From Variovorax sp. PAMC28562 (lineage in GTDB: Bacteria > Pseudomonadota > Gammaproteobacteria > Burkholderiales > Burkholderiaceae_C), in NCBI RefSeq assembly GCF_014303735.1, contig NZ_CP060296.1, positions 124,001 through 188,000 on the forward strand: 64,000 nucleotides of DNA. The letters run 5' to 3'. Positions 1 to 8,901 of the stretch are shown piece by piece. Within the stretch, counting starts at the first letter, position 1; each line of letters opens with the position of its first letter. A model generated the notes under the pieces. That model had not been told where the DNA came from. It ran no database searches and saw nothing but the letters and a program-made list of their open reading frames with translations. A program made the position numbers and the translations under genes.

Positions 1-1
1 G

Positions 2-133
2 CTGCGGCATCGGGTCACGCTGTCCTACGAAGGCCTGTCGGAAGGGCTCACGCCCGACAGCCTCATCGACAAGATCATGAGAGCCGTGCCCGCACCTGCA
101 AAACCGCTAGAGCATGAAAAGCTGGTGGCGTAG
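2..133 (+). CDS. MoxR-family AAA+ ATPase, C-terminal end only
   Basis: The last 43 codons of a gene that begins before the window, ending at TAG 131-133. The readable tail (LRHRVTLSYEGLSEGLTP followed by an ILDKI-like helix) matches the end of MoxR AAA+ ATPases, which typically finish with an arginine-rich LRHR segment and a TPD turn. MoxR proteins are cytosolic chaperone-like ATPases that activate substrates together with von Willebrand factor A (VWA) proteins. The stop overlaps the start of the DUF58 gene by 20 bases, and a VWA gene follows, giving the standard MoxR-DUF58-VWA order. Family from tail and context; no Walker motifs are visible because the N-terminus is outside the window. Confidence 0.75.
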   Translation: MRHRVTLSYEGLSEGLTPDSLIDKIMRAVPAPAKPLEHEKLVA

Positions 134-1124
134 AACGCCCCGCTCGCCTGCAAAGTCGCCCATCCAGGAGCGGCCGCCGGGGCTTGCCGCCAACGATGCG
201 GCGCCCGCGATGGGCGTGGATCGCGCGTTGCGACGGCTTGAGTGGACGGTCATTCGCCGGCTCGATGGCCTGCTGCAAGGCGACTACCGCACGCTGATGC
301 GCGGCACCGGGCTCGACTTGGCCGACTTGCGCGAATACCAGCTGCACGACGATGTGCGGCACATCGACTGGAACGTGACCGCGCGGCTGCAATCGCCGCA
401 CGTCCGCGTCTTCACCGAAGACCGCGAAATGTCGGCTTGGTTCGTGCTCGACCTGAGCCGGTCAGTCGACTTCGGTTCGGGCCTGAAGGCCAAGCGCGAG
501 ATCTCGACCGGCTTCGTCGGCGTGCTCGCGCGGCTGCTCACGCGGCACGGCAACCGCGTCGGCGCGCTGATCTACGGCAACGACCTCGAAGCGGTGATTC
601 CGCCACGCAGTGGCCGCCGCCACGTGCTGCATCTGCTGCATGCGATGGAGCGCCGCGCCGAGGCCTTGCTGCTGCAAAAAGGCATGACCCGGCTGTCGGA
701 CATGCTGAAGTCGGCCGCCAACCTGATGCCGCGCCGCTCGACCGTTTTCGTGGTATCGGATTTCCTGAGCGAGCCCGGGTGGGAGAAACCGCTAGGCCAG
801 CTCGCACAGCGCCATGAAGTGATCGCCGTGCGTCTCTACGACCCGCTCGAGCTCGAGTTGCCCGACCTCGGACTGGTGCCGTTGCGCGATGCCGAAACCG
901 GCGAACAGCTGTGGGTCGACACACACGACAAGGGTTTCCGCAAACGCTTTGCGCGCATCGCGGCCGAACGCGAAGCGACTTTGCGCGCATCTTTGGCCAA
1001 GGCCGGCGTCGACGCGCTCGAACTCTCGACCGATGACGACCTGGTCGAAGCCATCGTGCGCTTCGCCGACCTGCGCAAGCGCAAGGTGCGCTCGGGTGCG
1101 GGCAGCATCAAGGCCTTCGCATGA
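114..1124 (+). CDS. DUF58 domain-containing protein
   Basis: A 336-residue protein of the DUF58 family, which usually sits between a MoxR ATPase and VWA proteins and is itself a VWA-like fold. The family hallmark DDVRHIDWNVTAR is at about residues 79-91, followed by a beta-strand/helix region containing VLDLSRSVDFGSG, a degenerate VWA metal-site motif. The ATG at 114 overlaps the end of moxR by 20 bases, and the stop overlaps the next gene by 4 bases (ATGA), so the three are probably translationally coupled. No signal peptide or membrane helix is evident, so it is probably cytosolic. Its exact biochemical role is not established; related operons are linked to envelope stress and to metal-cofactor insertion. 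Confidence 0.85.
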   Translation: MKSWWRRTPRSPAKSPIQERPPGLAANDAAPAMGVDRALRRLEWTVIRRLDGLLQGDYRTLMRGTGLDLADLREYQLHDDVRHIDWNVTARLQSPHVRVFTEDREMSAWFVLDLSRSVDFGSGLKAKREISTGFVGVLARLLTRHGNRVGALIYGNDLEAVIPPRSGRRHVLHLLHAMERRAEALLLQKGMTRLSDMLKSAANLMPRRSTVFVVSDFLSEPGWEKPLGQLAQRHEVIAVRLYDPLELELPDLGLVPLRDAETGEQLWVDTHDKGFRKRFARIAAEREATLRASLAKAGVDALELSTDDDLVEAIVRFADLRKRKVRSGAGSIKAFA

Positions 1125-2170
1125 CCCCAATGAACTTTCTGTGGCCTCAATTCCTGTGGTTGCTGCTGGCGCTGCCGTTGCTGATCGTCTTGTACTTGTG
1201 GCTGATGCGCCGCAAGAAAAAGCTGGCAATGCGCTATGCGAGCCTGTCGATCGTGCGCGAGGCGATGGGCGCCGGCCAGAGCTTTCGGCGCCACGTGCCG
1301 CCGCTTATCTTTCTGCTTGCCATCGCGGCCATGTTGATTGCCGCATCGCGGCCCACCGCCGTGGTTCTGCTGCCGTCGAGCAACCAGACCATCATCCTGG
1401 CGATGGACGTATCGGGCAGCATGCGCGCCGCCGACGTGCTGCCCAGCCGCATCGTGGCCGCGCAGGAAGCTGCCAAGGGCTTTTTAAAAGACCTGCCGCG
1501 CAGCGTCAAGGTCGGCATCGTCGCCTTTGCCGGCAGCGCGCAAGTGGCGCAGCTGCCGACCACCAACCGCGAAGATCTCTACACCGCCATCGATGCATTC
1601 CAACTGCAGCGCGGCACCGCCACCGGCAACGGCATCATGATGTCGCTCGCCACGCTGTTCCCCGATGCCGGCATCGACATCGACAAGGTCAATGCGCCGA
1701 GCCGCCAGCGCGGCGTGCCGATCGAACAGGCCGGCAAGGCAGCGCCCAAGGAGTTCGTGCCGGTCGCGCCCGGCTCGTACACCTCCGCTGCCATCATCAT
1801 GCTGACCGACGGCCAGCGCACCACCGGTGTCGACCCGCTCGATGCCGCCAAGATTGCAGCCGACCGCGGGGTGCGCGTCTACACGGTCGGCGTCGGAACG
1901 GTCGATGGGGAAACGATCGGCTTCGAAGGCTGGTCGATGCGCGTGCGACTCGACGAAGACACGCTGAAGGCGATCGCGCAAAAGACAAATGCCGACTACT
2001 TCTATGCCGGCACGGCGGGCGACCTGAAGAAGGTCTACGACACGCTCAGCTCGCGGCTCACCGTGGAGAAAAAGGAAACCGAGATCTCGGCCCTCTTCGC
2101 GCTGGCCGCCGCGCTCCTGGCCGTGGTTTCTGCGGGCCTTTCGATCTTCTGGTTCAACCGTATCCTCTAG
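1121..2170 (+). CDS. VWA domain-containing (BatA-like) membrane protein
   Basis: A 349-residue protein with two N-terminal hydrophobic segments (about residues 7-27 and 60-80), a central von Willebrand A domain and a C-terminal membrane helix (about 325-346). The MIDAS metal site reads MDVSGSM near residue 95 and the supporting LTDGQRTTG near 227, both intact. Such BatA-like proteins are anchored in the inner membrane and work with MoxR and DUF58 partners. The start overlaps the DUF58 stop (ATGA). A second VWA gene (BatB), common in this cluster type, is absent; the next gene is an unrelated SDR. Confidence 0.85.
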   Translation: MTPMNFLWPQFLWLLLALPLLIVLYLWLMRRKKKLAMRYASLSIVREAMGAGQSFRRHVPPLIFLLAIAAMLIAASRPTAVVLLPSSNQTIILAMDVSGSMRAADVLPSRIVAAQEAAKGFLKDLPRSVKVGIVAFAGSAQVAQLPTTNREDLYTAIDAFQLQRGTATGNGIMMSLATLFPDAGIDIDKVNAPSRQRGVPIEQAGKAAPKEFVPVAPGSYTSAAIIMLTDGQRTTGVDPLDAAKIAADRGVRVYTVGVGTVDGETIGFEGWSMRVRLDEDTLKAIAQKTNADYFYAGTAGDLKKVYDTLSSRLTVEKKETEISALFALAAALLAVVSAGLSIFWFNRIL

Positions 2171-2197
2171 CTTTCAAGAAGCAATGGAGACATGCGG

Positions 2198-2956
2198 ATG
2201 TTCGATTTAAAAGGCAAGGTCGCGCTCGTCACGGGCGGCAATGGCGGCATCGGGCTCGGTATGGCCAAGGGCCTGGCGCAAGCCGGTGCACGCGTCGTGA
2301 TCGCGGCGCGCAATGCCGAGAAATCAGCCGCCGCTGTCGAGGCGTTGATCGCGCTGGGCAGCGACAGCTTTGCGCTAGCCGCCGACGTCACCGATGAAGC
2401 TTCGGTGACGTCGCTTTTCGCTCAGCTTGCCCAGCGCTGCGGCAGGCTCGACATACTCGTCAACAACGCCGGCATGACAGTGCGCAAGTCGGTCGACCAA
2501 CTCACGCTCGCCGAGTGGAACCAAGTGATGGACACCAACCTCACCAGCGCTTTCTTGTGCAGCCGTGCGGCGCACCCGCTCATGAAGGCAGCGGGCGGCG
2601 GCAAGATCATCAACATCGGTTCGATGATGTCGATCTTCGGCGCGCCGTATGCACCGGCGTACGGGGCGAGCAAAGGAGGCATCGTGCAGCTGACCAAGGC
2701 GACCGCCATGTCATGGGCTGCAGATGGCATTCAGGTGAACGCCATCCTGCCGGGCTGGATTCAGACTGCGTTGACCGATGGCGCGCGTGAGCAGGTCGCA
2801 GGCTTGAGCGAGCGTGTGGTCGCACGTGCGCCGGCGGCGCGGTGGGGGCAGCCGGAAGACCTCGCGGGGACTGCGGTGTTCCTCGCGAGCGCGGCGTCGG
2901 ACTTCGTGACAGGCACGGCGATTCCGGTCGACGGTGGGTACTCGATCGCGGGCTGA
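2198..2956 (+). CDS. SDR-family oxidoreductase (3-ketoacyl-ACP reductase / gluconate dehydrogenase type)
   Basis: A 252-residue short-chain dehydrogenase. The NAD(P)-binding glycine motif TGGNGGIGLG begins near residue 12, the NNAG motif follows near residue 88, the catalytic serine lies in the IGSMMS segment and the catalytic pair is YGASK. The protein ends with the usual VDGGYS segment. I chose ATG 2198 over the in-frame ATG at 2192 because GGAGA at 2186-2190 is 7 bases from 2198 but only 1 base from 2192, and MFDLKGKVALVTGG is a typical SDR start. Substrate cannot be assigned; the glucose/gluconate-type and FabG-like branches look alike. It stands alone, convergent with the D-aminoacylase gene. 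Confidence 0.85.
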   Translation: MFDLKGKVALVTGGNGGIGLGMAKGLAQAGARVVIAARNAEKSAAAVEALIALGSDSFALAADVTDEASVTSLFAQLAQRCGRLDILVNNAGMTVRKSVDQLTLAEWNQVMDTNLTSAFLCSRAAHPLMKAAGGGKIINIGSMMSIFGAPYAPAYGASKGGIVQLTKATAMSWAADGIQVNAILPGWIQTALTDGAREQVAGLSERVVARAPAARWGQPEDLAGTAVFLASAASDFVTGTAIPVDGGYSIAG

Positions 2957-2968
2957 CCCTGCAGGCGG

Positions 2969-4465
2969 CTATCGCGCAGCACGCGTCAGCATGCGCCCGG
3001 CACGCGCGAGCACTTCGGGCTTTCCGTCATTGGCTTGATTGCCGTCATTGCGAAAAGCCAGCGCCCCATTCACGAACACCCGTTCGATCCCCACGCTGAT
3101 GCTCTTCGGCTTGTCGTAGGTCGCGGTGTCGGCAATGGTCGCCGGATCGAAAACGACCACGTCGGCCATGGCACCGACACGCAGTTGGCCGCGGTCGGCG
3201 ATGCGCATGTTGCGCGCCGTCATGCCGGTCATCTTGTGCACCGCCTGCTCCAGCGTGATGAGCTTGCGCTCGCGCCAGTAGCGTGCAAAAACGCGCGGGA
3301 ACGCGCCCCACAAACGCGGGTGCGGATGCCGATCGTGCGGCAAGCCGTCGCTACCGATCATGCTGCGCGGATGCGCGATCACGCGCTCGACATCAGCCTC
3401 CTGCATCTGGAAGTAGCACGCGCCGCCGGGCTGCAGGCGGCGGCACGCTTCTTTCTGATCGACGCCCCACTCTTTCGCCACATCTGCGAGCAGCCGACCG
3501 GTCACTTCAGGGTGCGTGTCCGACCACGTCAGCAGCACGTCGATGACGCCATCGACCAGGTCTTCGCGCAGCACGGTCGAGCCGGCCACGTAGGGGTAGA
3601 CGTCGAGGGCGATGTCCTGCCGGCCGGCCAGCGCATCGATCAGCGGCAGTGTCTCCAGCGTGCGGCCCCAGTTGGCCGGGCCGGCGCACTTGTGATGCGA
3701 GATCACGAGCGGTACGCCGGCCTCGAATGCCGTGTCGCCGGCTTCGTGCATCGCCTCGACGATCGCTTGCATTTCGCTGCGCAAATGCGTGGCGTAGACG
3801 CCGCCATGCCGTGCGACGACGCGGGCCAGTGCGGTGACTTCTTCGGCCGGCGCCGCGAAGGCCTCTTCATAGAACAGACCGGACGAGAGGCCATGTGCTC
3901 CCGCTTGCATACAGGCATCGAGCAGCGCGCCCATGTGTGCGAGTTCGTCGGGCGTCGCGGCCTTGTCGAGTGTCTGCATGGCTGCGAAACGCAAGGTGGT
4001 GTGGCCGACCAGCGCGGCGACATTGAGAGCGGGTTGAGCGGCATCGACGGCGACGCGGTAATCGTCCATGGTCGCGTGCAGAAACGAATCGGCGCCCAGC
4101 AACGTGAGCGGCGGTTTTGCTTGCGCAACGCGATACGGCGCGAGCGAAATGCCGCAGTTGCCGGTGACCACCGTCGTGATGCCTTGCGACACTTTGGGCA
4201 GGCACGCCGGGTCGCGCAACAGGGTGGCGTCATCGTGCGTGTGCACGTCGATAAAGCCCGGCGCGATCACCTTGCCGCGGCAGTCGATCACATCGACCTC
4301 GGCAACGTCGATGCCAGCCGGCAAGCGATGCCGAAGCCCTTCGCCCATGGCCACAATGCGGTCGCCCTGCAACAGCACATCACCCGGCCAGCCCGGGCCG
4401 CCGGTGCCGTCGATAACCAAGCCATCCTGAAGAAGGGTGAGGCCCGTGGCAGCTGATTCAGCCAT
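2969..4465 (-). CDS. N-acyl-D-amino-acid deacylase (D-aminoacylase)
   Basis: A 498-residue amidohydrolase that removes acyl groups from N-acyl-D-amino acids, releasing the free D-amino acid. The metal-binding DVHTHDD motif, the bridging-cysteine segment TTVVTGNCGIS, the histidine-containing VISHHKCAG segment and the SDGLPHD aspartate near the C-terminus all fit the D-aminoacylase branch of the superfamily. Length matches the family (about 480-500). It is the last gene of a minus-strand operon that supplies a peptide-type transporter and a D-amino-acid deaminase, and its start overlaps the RpiR gene by 8 bases. The natural substrate (N-acetyl-D-amino acid or a cell-wall fragment) is not evident from sequence. 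Confidence 0.88.
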   Translation of the reverse strand: MAESAATGLTLLQDGLVIDGTGGPGWPGDVLLQGDRIVAMGEGLRHRLPAGIDVAEVDVIDCRGKVIAPGFIDVHTHDDATLLRDPACLPKVSQGITTVVTGNCGISLAPYRVAQAKPPLTLLGADSFLHATMDDYRVAVDAAQPALNVAALVGHTTLRFAAMQTLDKAATPDELAHMGALLDACMQAGAHGLSSGLFYEEAFAAPAEEVTALARVVARHGGVYATHLRSEMQAIVEAMHEAGDTAFEAGVPLVISHHKCAGPANWGRTLETLPLIDALAGRQDIALDVYPYVAGSTVLREDLVDGVIDVLLTWSDTHPEVTGRLLADVAKEWGVDQKEACRRLQPGGACYFQMQEADVERVIAHPRSMIGSDGLPHDRHPHPRLWGAFPRVFARYWRERKLITLEQAVHKMTGMTARNMRIADRGQLRVGAMADVVVFDPATIADTATYDKPKSISVGIERVFVNGALAFRNDGNQANDGKPEVLARAGRMLTRAAR

Positions 4466-5369
4466 GCTTCAACCCTCCGCCGTCCCAGCTTTGCAACGGA
4501 TGCGTGGCCGCGTCGATGCCGTGTCGCTGGAACGCTTCGCGTGCGCGCTGCAGGCGCTGCACCGCCGGCTCGCCGCGGCGCTGCGCGACGAGCACCGTGA
4601 GTATCTCGATGACTGTCAGATGCGCCAGGTACGCATCGATGCCGACATGCATCACCGCGTCGTCGGGCACCGACATACCGAGCAAAAAGTCGGCGCGCTC
4701 TGCCAGCGCCGTGCCGGGTCGCGTCAACGCCACCACCTTGGCGCCCTGCCCGCGTGCGATGTCGACTGCATCCAGCAACGACGGCATGCCGCCAACATGC
4801 GAAATCGCGATGACCACGCCACCCGGCCGCTGCGCCGCGCCGGCCACTTGCTGCAAGTGATAGTCGGCCCATGCGTTGGCCGAGATGCCGAGGCGGAACA
4901 GCCGCGCCTGCAGGTCGTTGACCATGAACCACGAGGTCGCGCCCGCACCGTACAAATCCACGTGGGGCGCTGCTGCGATAGCGGCCACAGCGCCTTCGAG
5001 CACGGCCATGTCGAGCTGGCTGCGAACGCCCGAGACCGAAGCCGCGGCGCTGCGAGAAATCTTGGCAACGACGTCGTCGGCCGCGTCTTCGATGTTGACG
5101 CGGCGATGCAGTGGCGAGCCGCCCAGCGCCAGCTCTTGTGCCAACGCCAGCTTGAATTCGCGCAGCCCGGCAAAGCCGAGATCGCGGCAGGTGCGCATGA
5201 TGGTCGGCACCGAACTGCGCGAGCGCTCGGCCAGCAACTCGAAGCTTTCACCGAGCACGCGGTCGGGGTCTTCGAGGATCATGTCGAGGATCGCGCGCCG
5301 CGTCGTCGGCGCGCTCTCGCGGAGCTCGGCGATACGTCGCAGGAGGGACAAAGTCATTGCGGTTGCCAT
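4458..5369 (-). CDS. MurR/RpiR-family transcriptional regulator
   Basis: A 303-residue regulator with an N-terminal RpiR helix-turn-helix (containing RSRSSVPTIMRTCRDLGF) and a C-terminal SIS phosphosugar-binding domain (from about residue 125, with VVIAISHVGGMPSLL). The start chosen is ATG 5369 (MATAMTL), two bases past the deaminase stop; a second in-frame ATG lies at 5357. RpiR proteins sense phosphorylated sugars or amino sugars and act on palindromic operators. It lies inside the transport/catabolism operon it probably controls, between the deaminase and the D-aminoacylase. The paired GAAA-N5-TTTC palindromes upstream of the binding-protein gene (12320-12420) are the likely target; this is inference. 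Confidence 0.85.
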   Translation of the reverse strand: MATAMTLSLLRRIAELRESAPTTRRAILDMILEDPDRVLGESFELLAERSRSSVPTIMRTCRDLGFAGLREFKLALAQELALGGSPLHRRVNIEDAADDVVAKISRSAAASVSGVRSQLDMAVLEGAVAAIAAAPHVDLYGAGATSWFMVNDLQARLFRLGISANAWADYHLQQVAGAAQRPGGVVIAISHVGGMPSLLDAVDIARGQGAKVVALTRPGTALAERADFLLGMSVPDDAVMHVGIDAYLAHLTVIEILTVLVAQRRGEPAVQRLQRAREAFQRHGIDAATHPLQSWDGGGLKHG

Positions 5370-5371
5370 GC

Positions 5372-6670
5372 TCAAAAGTTGATCGACACCGCATCGCTCA
5401 CGCGGTAGTCGTCTTCCACGATCGGCATCCAGTGCCATTTGTCGAACGTCGTGCATGGATGCGAGATACCGAAGCCGATGCGCTCGCCGACGACCGGTGC
5501 CAGCGCATCGTCGGTTGCGGTCCAGCGCAGGTAGCCGTGCTGGTCGTTCAACGCGCTGATGTGCCAGCTGGCCGGTACCGTCGATGTGACCTGCGCACCA
5601 AGCAACGCACGCGCGATGGGCGTCGGCATCGACAGGTCGAACGACACATCGCGCTTGCCCATCGCGACGATGGCGAGGCGTGGTTCGGGGCATGACTGCA
5701 CGGTGGTCCACACCTCCATCGCGGGGCGAAGGCTGTCGCCGCAGTCGCAACCGAGACGGGCATCGATCGACACCTGAAAGCGCTGGTAGGTGCCGTGGTC
5801 GTGCGTGACGTAGCAGCCCGAGCGCAGCAGGCCGCGCACCGGCATGCCGAGCGCCGGCTTGAGTCGTGCGGCAACGAGGTCGTAGATGGCGGAGCCGCCG
5901 GCCGACACCAGCACTTCGTCGGTCTCGAAGAGTCCGTGCGTTTCGCAGTGGCGTGCGACCGCTTCGACGCGGCCCATGATCGTGTCGGTGTACGCGGTGT
6001 CCGGGCCCGTCTCGCCGGTGGCGCCCTGCCCTTCGTAGCATTCGATGCCGACCAGTTTCACGGCCGGGCTTGCCTTGCAACGCTCGGCCAGCGTGGTGGC
6101 CTGCTCGTGCGTGCGGCATCCGGTGCGGCCACCGTCGACACCGATCTCGATCATCAGCTCGAAGGGCAGATGCTCCTGATGTGCGTGCGACCAAGCTTCG
6201 ATGAGATCGAGTTGCGCCACCGAGTCGAGCAGGAACACGATCCGCAGTCCTTCGTGGGTGCGCAACAGCTGTTGAATGCCGCCGAGGTCTTCGTCGCTCA
6301 CCACCTGGTTCGCGATGAGCGTGCGCCGCGCGCCCGCCGCCACGCCGACGGCCAGTTGCGTGACGGTTGCAAAGGTCATGCCCCAGGCACCGGCATCGAG
6401 CTGGCGCTGGAACAACTGCGGCGACATCGTCGTCTTGCCATGCGGCGCCAGGTCGACGCCCCACTCGCGCACACGGGCCTGCATCCAGGCCAGGTTGTGC
6501 TCCAGCGCTTCGCGTTTCAGGACAGCCAGCGGCAGCGGCAGATCGCCGGCGAGCACGTTCCATTGCGCAGCGCCGATGTCGCTGCGCAGCCGCGGTGGCT
6601 GCGTGCGCGGGTAGCCCTTGAAGCCGCTGTGCAGCAACGGGTCGAGCAGGTCGTGGGTCGATGAATTCAT
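5372..6670 (-). CDS. PLP-dependent D-amino-acid deaminase (DSD1 / D-serine ammonia-lyase type)
   Basis: A 432-residue fold-type III PLP enzyme of the alanine-racemase N-terminal family. The Schiff-base lysine lies in LAPHGKTTMSP near residue 68. A C-terminal HPC motif (GISHPCTTFDKW) matches the zinc ligands of eukaryotic-type D-serine dehydratases. Such enzymes release ammonia from D-serine or related beta-hydroxy D-amino acids through an unstable 2-aminoacrylate intermediate. The start at 6670 forms an ATGA overlap with the upstream ABC ATPase. Context with D-aminoacylase and a divergent RidA (enamine hydrolase) supports D-amino-acid deamination; a D-threonine aldolase is the main alternative. 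Confidence 0.82.
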   Translation of the reverse strand: MNSSTHDLLDPLLHSGFKGYPRTQPPRLRSDIGAAQWNVLAGDLPLPLAVLKREALEHNLAWMQARVREWGVDLAPHGKTTMSPQLFQRQLDAGAWGMTFATVTQLAVGVAAGARRTLIANQVVSDEDLGGIQQLLRTHEGLRIVFLLDSVAQLDLIEAWSHAHQEHLPFELMIEIGVDGGRTGCRTHEQATTLAERCKASPAVKLVGIECYEGQGATGETGPDTAYTDTIMGRVEAVARHCETHGLFETDEVLVSAGGSAIYDLVAARLKPALGMPVRGLLRSGCYVTHDHGTYQRFQVSIDARLGCDCGDSLRPAMEVWTTVQSCPEPRLAIVAMGKRDVSFDLSMPTPIARALLGAQVTSTVPASWHISALNDQHGYLRWTATDDALAPVVGERIGFGISHPCTTFDKWHWMPIVEDDYRVSDAVSINF

Positions 6671-7662
6671 GTCGTCAGTCTCGAATCGATTGCGCCCAGC
6701 AGATCCTTGCGGATGCAGGCAGAAAAATGACCGGGCGCCAGCTCTTCCAGCGGCGGCACGGTTTGCGCACACGCTTCGATAGCCTGTGGGCAGCGGGTGC
6801 GAAACACGCAGCCCGAAGGCGGCGCGATCGGACTCGGAATATCGCCCTTCAACGCCACATGTTCGCTCGGCTGCAGCGGATCGGGCTTCGGGCTCGCAGC
6901 CAGCAGCGCTTGGGTGTACGGATGAAATGGTCGCTCGAACAGTTCGGCAGTCGTCGCCACTTCCATCACCTTGCCGAGGTAGAGCACCACCACGCGGTCG
7001 CACAGGTACTCGACCACATCGAGGTCGTGCGAGATGAAGAGCATGGTGAGCGACAGGCGCTCACGCAGGTCGGCCAGCAGGTTGATGACCTGCGCCTGGA
7101 TCGACACGTCCAGCGCCGACAACGGCTCGTCGGCGACGATGAACTCAGGCTCGACCGCAAGCGCACGCGCCACGCCGATGCGCTGCCGCTGGCCGCCCGA
7201 AAACTCGTGCGGAAACCGACTGGCATGTTCGGCGCGGAGGCCCACCGTTTCAAGCAGCTCGGCGATGCGCTTGTCGCGCGCAGCGGCACCTTTGTGCAGC
7301 CCATGCGTGGCAAGCGCTTCGCCGAGGATTGCGCTGATACGCATCTTCGGATTCAGGCTCGCATACGGATCCTGAAAAATGATCTGCAGCTTGCTTCGCA
7401 GGCGGCGCATGTCACCTCCCGACAGCTTGCCGACGTCCTGGCCGCGGTACAGCACCTCGCCATCGGTACGCTCCACCAGTCGCAACAAGGTGCGACCGAT
7501 GGTGCTTTTTCCCGAGCCGGATTCACCGACGAGACCCAGTGTTTCGCCTTGCTTGATGGCGAACGAAACATCGTCGACGGCGCGCACCGGACGCGCGCCG
7601 GTGCCGAAGTATTTCTTGAGGTTGCGCACCTCGATGAGAGGCTCTTCCATGATCGCGCTCAT
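6667..7662 (-). CDS. Dipeptide/oligopeptide ABC transporter ATP-binding protein, DppF/OppF type
   Basis: A 331-residue ABC ATPase. Walker A is GESGSGKST near residue 47, the signature is FSGGQRQRIGVARAL and Walker B is FIVADEPLSALD. The C-terminal oligopeptide-transporter extension includes an iron-sulfur-type cysteine pattern (CVFRTRCPQAIEAC), typical of DppF/OppF. Start 7662 ([12 protein letters not shown]) overlaps the stop of the DppD-type gene as ATGA, and its own stop overlaps the deaminase start the same way, so ATPases and enzyme are translationally coupled. It energises uptake of peptides or acylated amino acids at the inner membrane. Confidence 0.9.
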   Translation of the reverse strand: MSAIMEEPLIEVRNLKKYFGTGARPVRAVDDVSFAIKQGETLGLVGESGSGKSTIGRTLLRLVERTDGEVLYRGQDVGKLSGGDMRRLRSKLQIIFQDPYASLNPKMRISAILGEALATHGLHKGAAARDKRIAELLETVGLRAEHASRFPHEFSGGQRQRIGVARALAVEPEFIVADEPLSALDVSIQAQVINLLADLRERLSLTMLFISHDLDVVEYLCDRVVVLYLGKVMEVATTAELFERPFHPYTQALLAASPKPDPLQPSEHVALKGDIPSPIAPPSGCVFRTRCPQAIEACAQTVPPLEELAPGHFSACIRKDLLGAIDSRLTT

Positions 7663-8714
7663 GCCGCCCCCAGCTCGGAAACTTCGGTTGCAGCCCCAGT
7701 CAAATCGACGTGCTCCAGCACGCGGATGCAACGCGCCTCGCGGTCAGTCTGCGTGCTGATCAATGGCGGCATCGCGGCGCGGCAAGCGTCGATCGCCAGG
7801 TCGCAACGCGGCTCGAAAGCGCAACCCGGCGGCGGTGCCAACGGGCTCGACACCTGCCCGCGAATCGCGAACAACCGCTTGGGTCGCGGCTGTCCGGCGC
7901 GCGCTGCCTTGCCCGGCAAGCAGGCCAGCAATCCTTGCGTGTACGGATGCTCCGGCGCAGCGAACATCGGCCGCACCGGCGCATGCTCGACCACCTGGCC
8001 GGCATACATCACGACCACATCGTCCGCATGGTGCGCGACCACGCCGAGGTTGTGCGTGATGAACAGAATGCTCATGCCGGTTTCCGCCTGCAGCCGTCGC
8101 ATCAGCGCAAGGATCTGAGCCTGGATGGTCACGTCGAGTGCGGTGGTCGGCTCATCGGCGATCAGCAATGTCGGGTCGCACGCCATCGCCAGCGCGATCA
8201 TCACGCGCTGCCGCATGCCGCCTGACAGTTGATGCGGGTACTCGTACAGCCGCTGCGATGCAGCCGGAATCTCGACCAGTTCGAGCATACGCAATGCGTG
8301 GGCCAGCGCCGCTTTGCGGTCGAGGCCCTTGTGCAACCGAACGCTTTCTGCGATCTGCTCGCCGATGGTGAACACCGGGTTGAGGCTGGTCATCGGCTCC
8401 TGAAAAATCATCGACAACTCGTTGCCGCGGAGGCGTCGCATATCGGTCTCTGGGAGCTTCAGCAAGTCGACGGTACGACCGTCGCGTGTCGCAAATGCTG
8501 TTTCTCCGGCGACCTGTGCGTTGGCGGTCTTGGGGAGCAGCCGCATGAGGGTGAGGCTGGTGACCGACTTGCCTGAACCCGACTCGCCGACCAAGGCGGT
8601 GGTCTTGCCGGGTTGGATCGAGAAGCTGACGTCGGCCACCGAGCGAACCAGGCCGTCTTCGGTGGGGAAGCTGGTGCTCAGGTTCCTGACTTTGAGGCGG
8701 GGAGCGGTGGTCAT
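7659..8714 (-). CDS. Dipeptide/oligopeptide ABC transporter ATP-binding protein, DppD/OppD type
   Basis: A 351-residue ABC ATPase with Walker A GESGSGKS near residue 40, signature [15 protein letters not shown] and Walker [14 protein letters not shown]. The C-terminal [14 protein letters not shown] segment is the oligopeptide-family extension. The start chosen is ATG 8714 ([12 protein letters not shown]), where homology to the family begins; the upstream open frame crosses a low-complexity intergenic segment that does not look coding. It pairs with the DppF-type ATPase downstream (ATGA overlap). Unlike the other junctions in this operon it is separated from the permease gene by 187 bases. Confidence 0.9.
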   Translation of the reverse strand: MTTAPRLKVRNLSTSFPTEDGLVRSVADVSFSIQPGKTTALVGESGSGKSVTSLTLMRLLPKTANAQVAGETAFATRDGRTVDLLKLPETDMRRLRGNELSMIFQEPMTSLNPVFTIGEQIAESVRLHKGLDRKAALAHALRMLELVEIPAASQRLYEYPHQLSGGMRQRVMIALAMACDPTLLIADEPTTALDVTIQAQILALMRRLQAETGMSILFITHNLGVVAHHADDVVVMYAGQVVEHAPVRPMFAAPEHPYTQGLLACLPGKAARAGQPRPKRLFAIRGQVSSPLAPPPGCAFEPRCDLAIDACRAAMPPLISTQTDREARCIRVLEHVDLTGAATEVSELGAA

Positions 8715-8901
8715 GTCAGTGGCTCCAGCTATGGTTTCGGGAGCACTCGTCGATTCGCGCCGAGGGATCGCGTCGATGGTGTGCTCCCCGCAGCGAAATA
8801 AAGGAGGAGGCCGAAGGCCGGGGGACATTCGCGGAGGGGAGTACGCCGTCGGCGCGATGCCGCTTCGCACTCAACAACGTAGTTTGCAGACGATGCTCCA
8901 T
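8715..8901. other. 187-base non-coding spacer inside the transporter operon, with repeat-like hairpins
   Basis: All other junctions in this operon are tight or overlapping, but here 187 bases separate the DppC-type permease from the DppD-type ATPase. The stretch around 8775-8870 contains purine-rich GGAGGAGG, a GGCCGAAGGCC mini-hairpin and a CGGC/GCCG stem, with an AT-richer patch AAATAAAGGAGG. No coding frame with family similarity is visible on either strand. The composition resembles a dispersed intergenic repeat, but no second copy occurs in this window. Confidence 0.4.

Noticed and set aside
889..2397. A 502-codon plus-strand frame across three genes
   Set aside because: It crosses the DUF58, VWA and SDR genes, each of which has a clear reading frame with family motifs.
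3035..4456. A 473-codon plus-strand frame
   Set aside because: Exactly antisense to the D-aminoacylase gene, which has all family motifs; no recognisable domain in this frame.
5370..6563. N-terminal extension of the RpiR protein to about 700 residues
   Set aside because: The added part lies antisense-free but out of frame within the deaminase gene; the real regulator starts at 5369 with the normal RpiR length.
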